DNA of 5,328 nt from an uncultured Actinomycetospora sp. Its GTDB lineage: Bacteria > Actinomycetota > Actinomycetes > Mycobacteriales > Pseudonocardiaceae. Below, piece after piece: positions 1-5,328 of this stretch (within the stretch, counting starts at the first letter, position 1; each line of letters begins with the position of its first letter). The notes below the pieces were generated by a model. That model searched no databases and was not told the DNA's origin. It saw nothing but the letters and a program-made list of their open reading frames with translations. The stretch spans positions 1 through 5,328 of the forward strand of contig CADCTH010000348.1 in assembly GCA_902805495.1 (NCBI GenBank), read 5' to 3'. The translations under genes and the position numbers were made by a program.

Positions 1-448
1 GCTGCGCGGCGTCGCCGGCCTGGCCGACCCGGCGTCCGAGGCGCTGCCGGTGGGCGTGCGCCCGGGCGACCGCGCGCTGCCCGCGGAGGCGGTGCTGGCC
101 GGGCCGTCGCTCGGGGTGCTCGGCGGGCTGCTGATGCTCGCCGCGGGCCTGCTCGCGGCGCTGTTCGCCGCGGTGCTCCCGCGGCTCGGGGCGCGCTACG
201 ACGCCCCCACCCGGGCCGCCGGTGACAAAGCGAGTGACAGGGCCGGTGACGGGGCCGCGGAGGCGCGGGCGACGCCCGCCGATCCCGACCGCGCGCTCTG
301 GGAGGCGCTCGACGAGGGGCACGACCCCACGGGCGAGCCGCTGGGTGAGCCCACGGATCGTCCTGCTGGTCGTGCGCCCGATCCGCCGGGTGGGCGAGCG
401 TCCGGACGCCCCGACGGGGTCGGAGGGACGGAAGGGGTCGCGGGTTAA
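1..448 (+). CDS. Trp-operon-associated membrane protein, 3' part (5' end outside window)
   Basis: The reading frame is open from base 2 to a TAA at 446-448, so only the C-terminal part is present (148 codons). It shows one clear hydrophobic segment (about bases 107-181, Leu/Ala/Gly-rich), then the short motif LPRLGARYD and, about 30 residues on, LWEALDEGHDPT. From family knowledge this matches the end of the actinobacterial 'trp region conserved hypothetical membrane protein' (TIGR02234 / Trp_oprn_chp), which lies between trpE and trpC; the M. tuberculosis equivalent is Rv1610. After the DPT motif comes a Gly/Pro/Arg/Asp-rich tail of about 35 residues that looks disordered. The biochemical function is not established. 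Its place suggests a role linked to tryptophan synthesis or transport, which is inference. The in-frame GTG at 50 is unlikely to be the start because the frame continues upstream. The stop lies 40 bases before the preferred trpC start, so co-transcription is likely. Confidence 0.85.
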   Translation, partial: LRGVAGLADPASEALPVGVRPGDRALPAEAVLAGPSLGVLGGLLMLAAGLLAALFAAVLPRLGARYDAPTRAAGDKASDRAGDGAAEARATPADPDRALWEALDEGHDPTGEPLGEPTDRPAGRAPDPPGGRASGRPDGVGGTEGVAG

Positions 449-488
449 CATGGAGCGAACTCGGACGGGGGAAAGGGGCAGACCCGGC

Positions 489-1298
489 GTGAGCGTCCTG
501 GAGCAGATCCTCGAAGGGGTCCGAGCCGACCTCGCTGCCCGGGAGGCCGCCGTCCCCTTCGACGTCGTCAAGGACCGCGCCGCGGCGGCGCCGCCCGCGC
601 GCGACGCCCTGGCCGCCCTGCAGGGCCCCGGCATCGGGGTCATCGCGGAGGTCAAGCGGGCCAGCCCCTCCAAGGGGCACATGGCCGACATCCCGGACCC
701 GGCGTGGCTCGCCGGCCGCTACGTCGACGGCGGCGCCCGGGTCGTCAGCGTGCTCACCGAGCAGCGCTTCTTCGGCGGCTCGCTCGACGACCTCGACGCC
801 GTGCGCGCGAAGGTCGACGTCCCGGTGCTGCGCAAGGACTTCGTGGTCGGCACCTACCAGGTGCACGAGGCGCGGGCCCACGGTGCCGACGTCGTCCTGC
901 TGATGTGCTCGGTGCTCGAGCAGAACGCGCTCGACGCGCTGGTCGACCGGGTCGACTCCCTCGGGATGACGGCCCTGGTCGAGGTGCACAACGAGGAGGA
1001 GGCCGACATGGCGCTGAAGGCCGGCGCCCGCCTCGTCGGCATCAACGCCCGCGACCTGCACACCCTCGAGGTCGACCGCTCGGTGTTCAGCCGCATCGCC
1101 CCCGGGCTGCCCGGCGAGGTCATCCGCGTGGCCGAGTCCGGTGTCCGCGGGCCGGGCGACCTCATGACCTACGCCGGCCACGGCGCCGACGCGGTGCTGG
1201 TGGGCGAGTCGATGGCCACCGCGGAGGACCCCCGCGCGGCCGTGCGCCAGCTCGTCACGGCGGGCTCGCACCCGGCGTGCCCGAAGCCTTCCCGCTGA
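489..1298 (+). CDS. trpC: Indole-3-glycerol phosphate synthase TrpC
   Basis: The 269-residue product is a single-domain (beta/alpha)8 barrel of usual family length. It converts 1-(o-carboxyphenylamino)-1-deoxyribulose 5-phosphate to indole-3-glycerol phosphate with loss of CO2 and water, in the cytoplasm. Residues matching the known active site (Sulfolobus numbering in brackets) are all present: Glu54 (E51) and Lys56 (K53) in IAEVKRASPSKG, Lys116 (K110) in VLRKDF, Glu165 (E159) in LVEVH, Asn186 (N180) in GINARDL, and Glu216/Ser217 (E210/S211) in AESGV. The GTG at 489 is chosen because VSVLEQILEGVRADLA matches the usual actinobacterial N-terminus (MSVL..I..GVRADLA) and a purine-rich GAAAGGGG at 471-478 precedes it by 10 bases. 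An in-frame ATG at 450, one base after the upstream stop, would add 13 Arg/Gly-rich residues not expected in the family. The C-terminus ending HPACPKPSR is typical of actinobacterial TrpC. No fused TrpF domain is present. Confidence 0.97.
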   Translation: MSVLEQILEGVRADLAAREAAVPFDVVKDRAAAAPPARDALAALQGPGIGVIAEVKRASPSKGHMADIPDPAWLAGRYVDGGARVVSVLTEQRFFGGSLDDLDAVRAKVDVPVLRKDFVVGTYQVHEARAHGADVVLLMCSVLEQNALDALVDRVDSLGMTALVEVHNEEEADMALKAGARLVGINARDLHTLEVDRSVFSRIAPGLPGEVIRVAESGVRGPGDLMTYAGHGADAVLVGESMATAEDPRAAVRQLVTAGSHPACPKPSR

Positions 1299-1346
1299 CC
1301 AGCGCTGAGCGATCCCGCGCCGTCCCGACGCCCTCGCCCTGGCTCG

Positions 1347-1352
1347 TAGCAT
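1347..1352 (+). promoter_or_regulatory. Possible weak internal promoter (-10-like TAGCAT) before trpB
   Basis: The 91-base trpC-trpB gap contains TAGCAT, which fits the actinobacterial -10 pattern TAnnnT and ends 37 bases before the trpB ATG. A start point about 7 bases downstream would give a leader of roughly 30 bases. No good -35 hexamer is visible at 17-18 bases upstream (the DNA there is CCCGACG-like). The following bases, ATCGG, are the same as those after TAG at the gltB candidate promoter. This is suggestive only; trpB may simply be read from the upstream trp promoter. Confidence 0.2.
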
Positions 1353-1389
1353 CGGCGGCGACACCACCACCGCGCTCGAGGGAGCCACG

Positions 1390-2703
1390 ATGACGTCGGC
1401 CAGCCACGGCCTCGCCGGGACCACGCACGAGCCGGACGACACCGGGCACTTCGGGCGCTGGGGCGGTCGGTTCATGCCCGAGGCCCTCATCGCCGCCGTC
1501 GACGAGGTGGCCGTCGAGTACGAGAAGGCGCGCCGCGACCCCGCGTTCCTCGCCGAGCTCGACCGCCTGCAGCGCGACTACGCGGGGCGCCCGTCGCCCG
1601 TCACCGACGCCCGGCGGCTCGCGGAGCACGCGGGCGGCGCGCGCATCCTGCTCAAGCGCGAGGACCTCAACCACACCGGCTCGCACAAGATCAACAACGT
1701 GCTGGGCCAGGCGCTGCTGACCAAGCGCATGGGCAAGACCCGCGTGATCGCCGAGACGGGCGCGGGCCAGCACGGCGTCGCGACGGCCACGGCGGCGGCG
1801 CTGATGGGCCTCGAGTGCCTGGTCTACATGGGCGAGGTCGACACCGAGCGCCAGGCGCTCAACGTCGCGCGGATGCGGCTGCTCGGCGCCGAGGTCGTGC
1901 CCGTCACCACGGGCTCGCGCACGCTCAAGGACGCGCTCAACGAGGCCTACCGCGACTGGGTCGCCAGCGTCGGGCACACCCACTACATCCTCGGCACCGC
2001 CGCGGGCCCGCACCCGTTCCCGCGCATGGTGCGCGACTTCCACCGCGTCATCGGGCTCGAGGCCCGCGACCAGGTCCTGACCGCCTACGGGCGCCTGCCC
2101 GACGCCGTCGTCGCCTGCGTCGGCGGCGGCTCCAACGCCATCGGGATCTTCCACCCGTTCCTCGACGACGACGGCGTGCGCCTCGTCGGCTACGAGGCCG
2201 CGGGGGAGGGTGTCGAGTCCGGCCGCCACGCCGCGTCGATCACCGGCGGCACGCCCGGCGCGCTGCACGGGGCGATGTCGTACCTGCTGCAGGACGAGGA
2301 CGGGCAGACCCTCGAGACGCACTCGATCTCCGCCGGCCTCGACTACCCCGGCGTCGGCCCCGAGCACGCGTACCTCGCCGACACCGGGCGCGCGACCTAC
2401 GAGCCGGTCACCGACGCCGAGGCCATGGACGCGTTCCGGCTGCTGTGCCGCACCGAGGGCATCATCCCGGCCATCGAGTCGGCGCACGCCATCGCGGGCG
2501 CGCTGCGTCTCGGCCGCGAGCTGGGGCGGGCGGGGGGAGACCCGGCGACGATCCTCGTCAACCTCTCGGGCCGGGGCGACAAGGACGTCGACACCGCGGC
2601 GCGCTGGTTCGGCGTCGTCGACCCGGCATCGCTGCCCACCGAGGAGCCGCCGCCGTCCGAGGACGCCGACGGGGCCGTGGCGAGCGGGGAGCGCGAGCTG
2701 TGA
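1390..2703 (+). CDS. trpB: Tryptophan synthase beta chain TrpB
   Basis: The 437-residue product is a PLP enzyme that condenses indole with L-serine to give L-tryptophan, working as the beta subunits of the alpha2beta2 complex with TrpA. Key residues (Salmonella numbering in brackets): Lys100 in HTGSHKINN is the PLP Schiff-base lysine (K87). Glu122 in ETGAGQHG is the catalytic acid/base (E109). GGGSNA at 245-250 binds the cofactor phosphate. Asp318 in GLDYPGVGPEHA matches D305, and Ser393 in NLSGRGDKD contacts the pyridine nitrogen (S377). The N-terminal HFGRWGGRFMPEAL is typical of the ordinary TrpB1 type. The ATG at 1390 is supported by GAGGGAG at 1378-1384, five bases upstream. The core ends near WFGVVDP (about residue 413). 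A further 20-25 residues rich in Pro, Glu, Asp and Ala follow, which M. tuberculosis TrpB lacks. No trpM-like small gene separates it from trpC. Confidence 0.98.
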   Translation: MTSASHGLAGTTHEPDDTGHFGRWGGRFMPEALIAAVDEVAVEYEKARRDPAFLAELDRLQRDYAGRPSPVTDARRLAEHAGGARILLKREDLNHTGSHKINNVLGQALLTKRMGKTRVIAETGAGQHGVATATAAALMGLECLVYMGEVDTERQALNVARMRLLGAEVVPVTTGSRTLKDALNEAYRDWVASVGHTHYILGTAAGPHPFPRMVRDFHRVIGLEARDQVLTAYGRLPDAVVACVGGGSNAIGIFHPFLDDDGVRLVGYEAAGEGVESGRHAASITGGTPGALHGAMSYLLQDEDGQTLETHSISAGLDYPGVGPEHAYLADTGRATYEPVTDAEAMDAFRLLCRTEGIIPAIESAHAIAGALRLGRELGRAGGDPATILVNLSGRGDKDVDTAARWFGVVDPASLPTEEPPPSEDADGAVASGEREL

Positions 2704-2731
2704 GGGACGCGAAGCGGAGCGGAGCCGGACC

Positions 2732-3547
2732 ATGAATGCAGCCTCCGTGACCGGCATCGACCGTCTCGGCGAGGTCTTCACCACGGCGAAGGCCGAGGAC
2801 CGCGCCGCGCTCATCGCCTACCTGCCCGCGGGCTACCCGACCGTCAAGGGCTCGCTGGGCCTGCTGACCCAGGCCCTCGACGCGGGCGCCGACCTAGTCG
2901 AGGTGGGCCTGCCGTACTCCGACCCGGTGCTCGACGGCCCGGTGATCCAGCACGCCGTCGACCAGGCGTTGCGTGCCGGGGTGCGCATCCGCGACACGCT
3001 GCACGTCGTCGAGCAGCTCGCCGGCCGCGGCGGGCGCGCGGTGGTCATGACCTACTGGAACCCCGTGCTGCGCTACGGCGTCGACGCCTTCGCCCGCGAC
3101 CTCGCCGCGGCCGGCGGGATCGGCGTGATCACCCCGGACCTCGTGCCCGACGAGGCCTCGACCTGGATCGCCGCCGCCGATCGCGAGGGCCTCGCGCCGA
3201 TCTTCCTCGTCGCGCCGTCGTCCAGCGACGAGCGCATCGCCAGCACCACCGCGGTCACCCGCGGCTTCCTCTACGCCGCCTCCACCATGGGCGTCACCGG
3301 CGCCCGCGACGCGGTCTCCGACACCGCCACCTCGCTGGTGGCCCGCGCGCGCAGCCACACCGACCTGCCGATCGGCGTCGGGCTGGGCGTGCGCAACGGG
3401 GCCCAGGCCGGCGAGGTCGCCGGCTTCGCCGACGGCGTCATCGTCGGGTCCGCGCTGGTCTCGGCCGCCGAGCACGGGCGGGCCGCGGTCGCCCGGCTGA
3501 CCACCGAGCTCGCCGCCGGCGTGCGGGGCCAGCACACCGGGCGCTGA
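2732..3547 (+). CDS. trpA: Tryptophan synthase alpha chain TrpA
   Basis: The 271-residue product is a TIM barrel that cleaves indole-3-glycerol phosphate to indole and glyceraldehyde 3-phosphate; indole passes to TrpB through the complex's internal tunnel. The catalytic pair is present as Glu57 (E49 in Salmonella) and Asp68 (D60) in EVGLPYSDPVLDGPVIQ, with the expected spacing of 11. Tyr181 (Y175) and the GVTG loop with Thr189 (T183) follow, and the GVGLGVR and DGVIVGSALV segments near the C-terminus form the phosphate site. The ATG at 2732 has GGAG at 2721-2724, seven bases upstream. The 28-base gap from trpB carries tandem GCGGA units, so several weak ribosome-binding registers exist. A GTG at 2747 is an in-frame alternative that would drop only five residues. 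The close spacing indicates translation with trpB, as expected for subunits of one complex. Nothing appears truncated. Confidence 0.98.
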   Translation: MNAASVTGIDRLGEVFTTAKAEDRAALIAYLPAGYPTVKGSLGLLTQALDAGADLVEVGLPYSDPVLDGPVIQHAVDQALRAGVRIRDTLHVVEQLAGRGGRAVVMTYWNPVLRYGVDAFARDLAAAGGIGVITPDLVPDEASTWIAAADREGLAPIFLVAPSSSDERIASTTAVTRGFLYAASTMGVTGARDAVSDTATSLVARARSHTDLPIGVGLGVRNGAQAGEVAGFADGVIVGSALVSAAEHGRAAVARLTTELAAGVRGQHTGR

Positions 3548-3558
3548 CCTCCGGGGGA

Positions 3559-3564
3559 TAGCGT
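3559..3564 (+). promoter_or_regulatory. Possible -10-like hexamer (TAGCGT) at the lgt start
   Basis: TAGCGT fits TAnnnT and lies in the 15-base trpA-lgt gap, running into the annotated GTG at 3563. A transcript starting 6-8 bases downstream would begin at or next to the in-frame GTG at 3572, giving a leaderless lgt mRNA. No -35 element is visible at normal spacing. Read-through from trpA is the simpler explanation. Confidence 0.13.
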
Positions 3565-4726
3565 GGCGGCCGTGCTCCCAGCGGTGCAGACAGCGGTCAC
3601 GGCTCTGCCGATCACCCTGCCCACCTACCTGCCCAGCCCACCGCAGGGCGTCTGGGAGGTCGGCCCGATCCCGCTGCGCGCCTACGCGCTGTGCATCATC
3701 GCCGGGATCGTCGTGGAGGTCCTGTGGACCGAGCGGCGCTTCGTGGCCCGCGGCGGCGAGCCGGGCACGGTCACCGACATCGCGGTCTTCGCGGTGCCGT
3801 TCGGCCTCATCGGCGGCCGGCTCTACCACGTGGCCACCGAATGGCCGACGTACTTCGGGCCCGGGGGCGACCCCGTGGCCGCGCTCTACATCTGGCAGGG
3901 CGGGCTGGGCATCTGGGGCGCCATCGCGCTCGGCGGCGTCGGCGCCTGGATCGGGTGCCGCCGCCGCGGCGTGCCGCTGACGGCCTTCGCCGACGCCGCC
4001 GCGCCCGGCATCGTCACCGCCCAGGCCATCGGCCGGCTCGGCAACTGGTTCAACCAGGAGCTCTACGGCGGCCCGACCACGCTGCCGTGGGGACTCGAGC
4101 TCTACCGCCGCGTCGACCCCGCGACCGGCGTCACCGACAACCTCACCGGCGTCGCGGTCGACACCACCCCGGTCGCGATCGTGCACCCGACCTTCCTCTA
4201 CGAGCTCCTGTGGAACCTCGCCGTCGCCGCCCTGGTGGTGTGGGCCGACCGCCGGTTCCGCCTCTCCCGGGGGCGGGCCTTCGCGCTCTACGTCGCGGGC
4301 TACACCGCCGGCCGCTTCGCCATCGAGCTCATGCGCACCGACCCCGCGACCCGGGTGTTCGGCGACGTGCGGATCAACGTGGTGGTCTCCGCGGTCGTGT
4401 TCCTGGGCGCGGTGGCGTACCTGTTCTGGGTCCGTGGCCCGCGCGAGACGTTCGGCCGGGCCCTGGACGACGCGGGTTCGACGGGTGACGACGGGGGTAC
4501 GCCCGATCCCATGGCACGCAACGGAAGTACCGGGGACCCCGACGAGGACCAGCGCTCGGAGAACGAGGCCGAGGTCCGCCTGACCGAGCGCTCGCCCGCG
4601 TCGGCGCCCACCGGGAAGGGCGGGTCGGCGAACCCCACCAGCGTCGACGCCGAGCCGGACACCCCCGACACCGCGGCGGGGCACGAGGACGTGCCCGCGA
4701 CGCCGCCGTCGGGCGCCAAGAGCTAG
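3563..4726 (+). CDS. lgt: Phosphatidylglycerol-prolipoprotein diacylglyceryl transferase Lgt
   Basis: This integral membrane enzyme moves diacylglycerol from phosphatidylglycerol to the lipobox cysteine of prelipoproteins, the first step of lipoprotein maturation. The 387-residue product has about seven hydrophobic segments, roughly residues 36-54, 72-92, 112-131, 141-156, 208-228, 238-256 and 271-290. The family signature is GRLGNWFNQELYG at 157-169, including Arg158 and Glu166 (E. coli R143 and E151). HPTFLYE at 208-214 and Tyr247, Arg251, Glu255 and Arg258 (Y235, R239, E243, R246) follow. The position of E. coli His103 appears to be Trp118 (GGLGIWGA), which I recall as common in actinobacteria. 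Residues from about 291 on form a hydrophilic Glu/Asp/Pro/Ser-rich tail of nearly 100 residues, probably cytoplasmic and disordered; long tails are known in actinobacterial Lgt. The start is uncertain: GTG 3563 follows GGGGGA (3553-3558) by only 4 bases, and GTG 3572 follows it by 13. It begins 15 bases after trpA, so it is probably in the trp transcript. Confidence 0.96.
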   Translation: MAAVLPAVQTAVTALPITLPTYLPSPPQGVWEVGPIPLRAYALCIIAGIVVEVLWTERRFVARGGEPGTVTDIAVFAVPFGLIGGRLYHVATEWPTYFGPGGDPVAALYIWQGGLGIWGAIALGGVGAWIGCRRRGVPLTAFADAAAPGIVTAQAIGRLGNWFNQELYGGPTTLPWGLELYRRVDPATGVTDNLTGVAVDTTPVAIVHPTFLYELLWNLAVAALVVWADRRFRLSRGRAFALYVAGYTAGRFAIELMRTDPATRVFGDVRINVVVSAVVFLGAVAYLFWVRGPRETFGRALDDAGSTGDDGGTPDPMARNGSTGDPDEDQRSENEAEVRLTERSPASAPTGKGGSANPTSVDAEPDTPDTAAGHEDVPATPPSGAKS

Positions 4727-4733
4727 CGCTCCG

Positions 4734-4752
4734 CGTCACGCCGCGGCGGACG
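4734..4752 (+). terminator. GC-rich hairpin just after lgt, possible terminator
   Basis: CGTC at 4734-4737 pairs with GACG at 4749-4752, and CGC at 4739-4741 pairs with GCG at 4746-4748 around the loop CGCG, leaving A4738 as a single bulge. The hairpin starts 8 bases after the lgt stop. No U-rich run follows. Actinobacterial terminators often lack one, but GC-rich DNA also makes such stems by chance, so the call is tentative. Confidence 0.3.
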
Positions 4753-4776
4753 TTCACCGGCGCGCCACGCGACGGT

Positions 4777-4796
4777 CGACCGATTAGGATCGGTCG
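4777..4796 (+). promoter_or_regulatory. Perfect inverted repeat around a -10-like TAGGAT; candidate gltB promoter/operator
   Basis: CGACCGAT (4777-4784) and ATCGGTCG (4789-4796) are exact reverse complements separated by TAGG. The hexamer TAGGAT at 4785-4790 fits the actinobacterial -10 consensus TAnnnT and is one of the few A/T-rich spots in this gap. An extra CGGTCG unit at 4773-4778 overlaps the left arm, giving three related half-sites. The nearest -35-like hexamer, TTCACC at 4753-4758, is 26 bases away, too far for a normal spacer. A promoter here would leave a gltB leader of about 165 bases. A regulator binding the repeat would block the promoter (inference). The repeat could instead fold as an RNA hairpin and help end lgt transcription. 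Confidence 0.35.
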
Positions 4797-4802
4797 GGTA
4801 CC

Positions 4803-4826
4803 GCGCAGGACGTCGGGGTCCCGCGC
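4803..4826 (+). other. Possible RNA hairpin in the gltB leader
   Basis: GCGC (4803-4806) pairs with GCGC (4823-4826), and GGAC (4808-4811) pairs with GTCC (4818-4821), with one A-C mismatch between them and the loop GTCGGG. If transcription starts near 4797, this lies in the first 30 bases of the leader. No matching riboswitch family is recognised. The stem may be chance in such GC-rich DNA. Confidence 0.18.
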
Positions 4827-4948
4827 CGCCCGTCCGTGCCGTCCCCGCCGCATGATCACGCTGCCGGAGCCGTCCACGGGCCCGCCGCGCACCCCTCCTG
4901 GGCCATCGTCGTCCCCGGGTCACTCCCACCACCCGTCCGCGTGACGAC

Positions 4949-4955
4949 GAGGAGG
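4949..4955 (+). promoter_or_regulatory. Strong ribosome binding site of gltB
   Basis: GAGGAGG lies six bases before the ATG at 4962. It is the best Shine-Dalgarno match in the window and fixes the gltB start, in agreement with the protein alignment around the N-terminal cysteine. Confidence 0.8.
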
Positions 4956-4961
4956 CACCGG

Positions 4962-5328
4962 ATGCCTGCATCGACTCCGGGTCGACAGGGTCTCTACGAC
5001 CCGGCCCACGAGCACGACGCCTGCGGCGTCGGCGCGGTCGCGAACGTCCGCGGGGAGCAGAGCCACGGCATCGTCCGGGACGCCCTGCACGTGCTGCACA
5101 ACCTCGACCACCGCGGCGCCGCGGGCAGCGCGCCCACCACCGGCGACGGCGCGGGCATCCTCGTCCAGGTGCCCGACGCGTTCCTGCGCGCGGTCGCCCC
5201 CGCGCCGTTGCCCGCCCCGGGCCGCTACGCCGTCGGCACCGCCTTCCTGCCGACCGACGAGGCGCTGGCCCGGGCGGCCCGCGAGGCCATCGACGCGCTC
5301 GCCGCGCAGGAGGGGCTGCGCACGCCCC
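4962..5328 (+). CDS. gltB: Glutamate synthase large subunit GltB, N-terminal part (3' end outside window)
   Basis: The frame runs open from the ATG at 4962 to the window end (122 codons plus one base), so only the start of a protein normally about 1,500 residues long is seen. GltB uses NADPH or NADH, 2-oxoglutarate and glutamine to make two glutamates, together with the small subunit GltD. What is visible is the start of the class II glutamine amidotransferase (Ntn-hydrolase) domain. GLYDPAHEHDACGVGAVA at 10-27 contains Cys21, which by family knowledge becomes the N-terminal nucleophile after removal of a short propeptide, here 20 residues. NLDHRGAAGSAPTTGDGAGILVQ at about 54-76 is the conserved HRGA...TGDGAGI stretch, followed by PDAFLR. 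The residue after CGVG is Ala where Phe is usual in bacterial homologues I recall. The 235-base gap before it and its own ribosome site argue for a separate transcription unit, probably with gltD downstream (not seen). Confidence 0.95.
   Translation, partial: MPASTPGRQGLYDPAHEHDACGVGAVANVRGEQSHGIVRDALHVLHNLDHRGAAGSAPTTGDGAGILVQVPDAFLRAVAPAPLPAPGRYAVGTAFLPTDEALARAAREAIDALAAQEGLRTP

Noticed and set aside
450..488. Alternative trpC start at ATG 450
   Set aside because: It would add 13 Arg/Gly-rich residues upstream of the conserved VSVLEQI start. It is possible because of its position next to the upstream stop, but less likely.
1299..1389. trp attenuator, T-box or trpM in the trpC-trpB gap
   Set aside because: I see no Trp-codon leader, T-box-like conserved bases or small gene there; any trp leader control would lie upstream of trpE, outside the window.
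704..1393. Alternative + strand frame within trpC, with similar ones at 1815-2735 and 3691-4488
   Set aside because: These are Arg/Pro/Ala-rich shadow frames lying inside genes whose own frames carry all the catalytic motifs.
1255..2814. 519-codon open frame on the - strand opposite trpB
   Set aside because: It is antisense to a fully conserved trpB, has a repetitive Arg/Val/Gly/Asp composition typical of reverse-strand reading of GC-rich codons, and matches no family.
2894..4684. 596-codon open frame on the - strand opposite trpA and lgt
   Set aside because: It spans two well-supported + strand genes and their junction, and its low-complexity composition is that of a GC-rich shadow frame.
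4374..4892. - strand frames in the lgt tail and the lgt-gltB gap (also 4723-4971 and 4920-5111)
   Set aside because: They are Arg-rich with no recognisable domain or convincing ribosome site, and they overlap lgt or the start of gltB.
4852..4944. 30-codon ATG frame ending 17 bases before gltB, considered as a leader peptide
   Set aside because: There is no ribosome site before its ATG, and the peptide is Pro/Ser-rich with no run of a regulatory amino acid such as Trp, Glu or Gln.
1..5328. Search for mobile elements, CRISPR arrays, tRNA or rRNA genes, or a novel defence or biosynthetic system
   Set aside because: No spaced repeats, terminal inverted repeats, transposase motifs or RNA gene signatures were seen; the window is filled by conserved housekeeping genes of uniform composition.

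Overview
This is a very G+C-rich window (about three quarters G+C by eye) with strong G/C bias at third codon positions. The gene order is Trp-operon membrane protein, trpC, trpB, trpA, lgt, gltB. That order and the protein sequences point to a high-GC actinomycete. A member of the Pseudonocardiaceae or a close relative is my best guess, but it is inferred from order and composition and is not proven. Mycobacterium tuberculosis has the same block from the membrane protein through lgt (Rv1610 to Rv1614, from memory). The lgt-gltB junction seen here is not at that place in M. tuberculosis.

Layout, all on the + strand: (1) 1-448 is the 3' part of the small membrane protein usually found between trpE and trpC in actinobacteria. 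(2) 489-1298 is trpC. (3) 1390-2703 is trpB, after a 91-base gap with a possible weak internal promoter. (4) 2732-3547 is trpA, 28 bases after trpB. (5) 3563-4726 is lgt, 15 bases after trpA, with a long hydrophilic C-terminal tail. (6) 4727-4961 is a 235-base non-coding gap with a GC-rich hairpin just after lgt, a 20-base inverted repeat around a -10-like hexamer, and a strong Shine-Dalgarno site. (7) 4962-5328 is the start of gltB, the glutamate synthase large subunit, cut off by the window end.

TrpC makes indole-3-glycerol phosphate. TrpA cleaves it to indole and TrpB condenses the indole with serine to give tryptophan, so the first half of the window encodes the last three reaction steps of tryptophan synthesis. 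Lgt starts lipoprotein maturation at the membrane and is probably co-transcribed with trp only by position. GltB belongs to ammonium assimilation and appears to be a separate transcription unit.

All catalytic residues I could check in TrpC, TrpB and TrpA are intact, as is the GltB N-terminal cysteine. I found no mobile element, CRISPR array, tRNA, rRNA or defence-type system. The window is essentially conserved housekeeping DNA. The parts worth a second look are the uncharacterised membrane protein, the lgt start and tail, and the inverted repeat before gltB.
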